Shown: piece by piece, positions 31,608 to 32,121 of the stretch
Layout of the letters: every line of letters begins with the position of its first letter
Numbering within the stretch: position 1 is the stretch's first letter
Origin: an uncultured Porphyromonadaceae bacterium
GTDB taxonomy: Bacteria; Bacteroidota; Bacteroidia; Bacteroidales; Muribaculaceae
Direction: 5' to 3'
NCBI GenBank assembly: GCA_947176915.1
Contig: CAMWSM010000027.1
Location: forward strand, 1 to 32,121
DNA: 32,121 bases
Position numbers and translations under genes: made by a program
Notes under the pieces: model-generated
Seen by the model: only the letters and a program-made list of their open reading frames with translations
Databases searched by the model: none
What the model was told of the DNA's origin: nothing

Positions 31608-32121
31608 TTATAATATGAATTCCATGATAATAAATAATAATACTAATACCGTATATACATAGATGAATATCTTAAGATATATTTTTTGTTTGGGGCTTAT
31701 ATTAGATTTAATTGCAGTGTTTAACTTTGAAATATCAAATTCATGATTGCATAGGTTTATAGCAGGATATATCATTGCCTCTCCCTTTTTCTTTTTTAAT
31801 GCCTTTGGGAAATTGGAATAATCCTTTATTTCACCCAAGATAATGGGATGTATGAGACTTCTGGAAATCATAATTGGTTTCCAGATACGTTTAAAAAAGG
31901 AGTCATTTCGATTTATTAATGGCACCTCTAAAATAATGATAGAATGTTTGGCATATTTTAAAGCATTAGTATAACGCTTTATATCAAAACAATCATTCTT
32001 GTATACTTGTAAATCAAGATAGATTTCCTTATCACTAAAACCGTTTTTGATTAAAAGTCTTTTTAATTCAATTGAGAATCTCTTTGTTAATTGATTAATA
32101 TAGACAATAGCAAGACTATAT
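31608..32121 (-). CDS. Partial protein with TIR-like features and a C-terminal membrane helix
   Basis: The frame is open from the window edge down to the stop at 31608, so the N-terminus is missing. The visible 170 or so residues begin LAIVYINQLTKRFSIELKRL, then IKNGFSDKEIYLDLQVYKN, YTNALKYAKHSIIILEVPL and ISRSLIHPIILGEIKDY. The order of a helix, a Leu-Asp strand, an A-K-H-S-IIIL strand and an H-P-I-IL strand resembles a TIR/SEFIR fold, but no catalytic Glu is obvious. The protein ends in one strongly hydrophobic helix (LKIFIYVYTVLVLLFIIMEF) after a basic loop. An internal GTG at 31925 is not a credible start. TIR-domain proteins with such tails occur in antiphage systems; the call here is tentative. 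Confidence 0.4.
   Translation of the reverse strand, partial: YSLAIVYINQLTKRFSIELKRLLIKNGFSDKEIYLDLQVYKNDCFDIKRYTNALKYAKHSIIILEVPLINRNDSFFKRIWKPIMISRSLIHPIILGEIKDYSNFPKALKKKKGEAMIYPAINLCNHEFDISKLNTAIKSNISPKQKIYLKIFIYVYTVLVLLFIIMEFIL

Noticed and set aside
1-32121. CRISPR array, tRNA, rRNA or complete insertion sequence
   Set aside because: No regular spaced repeats, tRNA-like cloverleaf, rRNA sequence or transposase with terminal repeats was recognised on either strand.

Overview
The window looks like a chromosomal segment of a gut-type Bacteroidales bacterium; a Muribaculaceae-like member is possible but not proven. The evidence is several promoters with the Bacteroidetes -7 element TAnnTTTG, two secreted proteins with type IX secretion (Por) C-terminal tails, a BspA-type leucine-rich-repeat protein, an FGE-type protein, and no tRNA or rRNA.

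Region 1 (1-7065) is a decaying defence or conflict island. It starts with an edge fragment of a DinD-like protein that lacks the usual N-terminus. Next is an intact DUF262/DUF1524 (GmrSD-type) nuclease gene with its own promoter. A minus-strand operon follows: a helical protein of unknown function, a divergent FtsZ/tubulin-like protein without the GGGTGTG loop, a small Cys-rich ORF that appears frameshifted, and a truncated DprA/SLOG-like protein. A partial copy of the first gene lies upstream, sharing a 118-bp perfect direct repeat with it. An HNH-like gene sits between the two copies. The FtsZ-like plus DprA-like pairing is the best candidate here for an undescribed system.

Region 2 (7138-10170) holds two small membrane proteins, a Nudix hydrolase and galactokinase (galK) in one coupled plus-strand operon. 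A rhodanese-domain exported protein and a small membrane protein face it.

Region 3 (10540-14115) has two cell-surface genes, a LRR/T9SS protein and a DcaP-like outer-membrane barrel, each followed by a hairpin terminator.

Region 4 (14200-20900) begins with a sigma-like factor whose leader carries a 23-bp inverted repeat touching the Shine-Dalgarno sequence. It is translationally coupled to a small acidic anti-sigma-like protein. A promoter then precedes about 350 bases of probable structured RNA. After that comes a run of exported proteins: a lipoprotein, a secreted protein, an Ig-like/T9SS protein and a secreted zinc-ribbon protein. The layout suggests a regulated surface locus, but regulation of the exported genes by this sigma factor is inference.

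Region 5 (20983-28456) is a two-gene restriction-modification system packed against the end of a five-gene minus-strand efflux operon (ABC ATPase, two MacB-type permeases, HlyD-type adaptor, TolC-type channel).

Region 6 (28640-32121) has an MntA-like nucleotidyltransferase whose HepT partner is cut to 15 codons, a lipoprotein, an FGE-domain membrane protein with a small upstream gene, and, at the edge, a partial protein with a possible TIR-like domain and a C-terminal membrane anchor.
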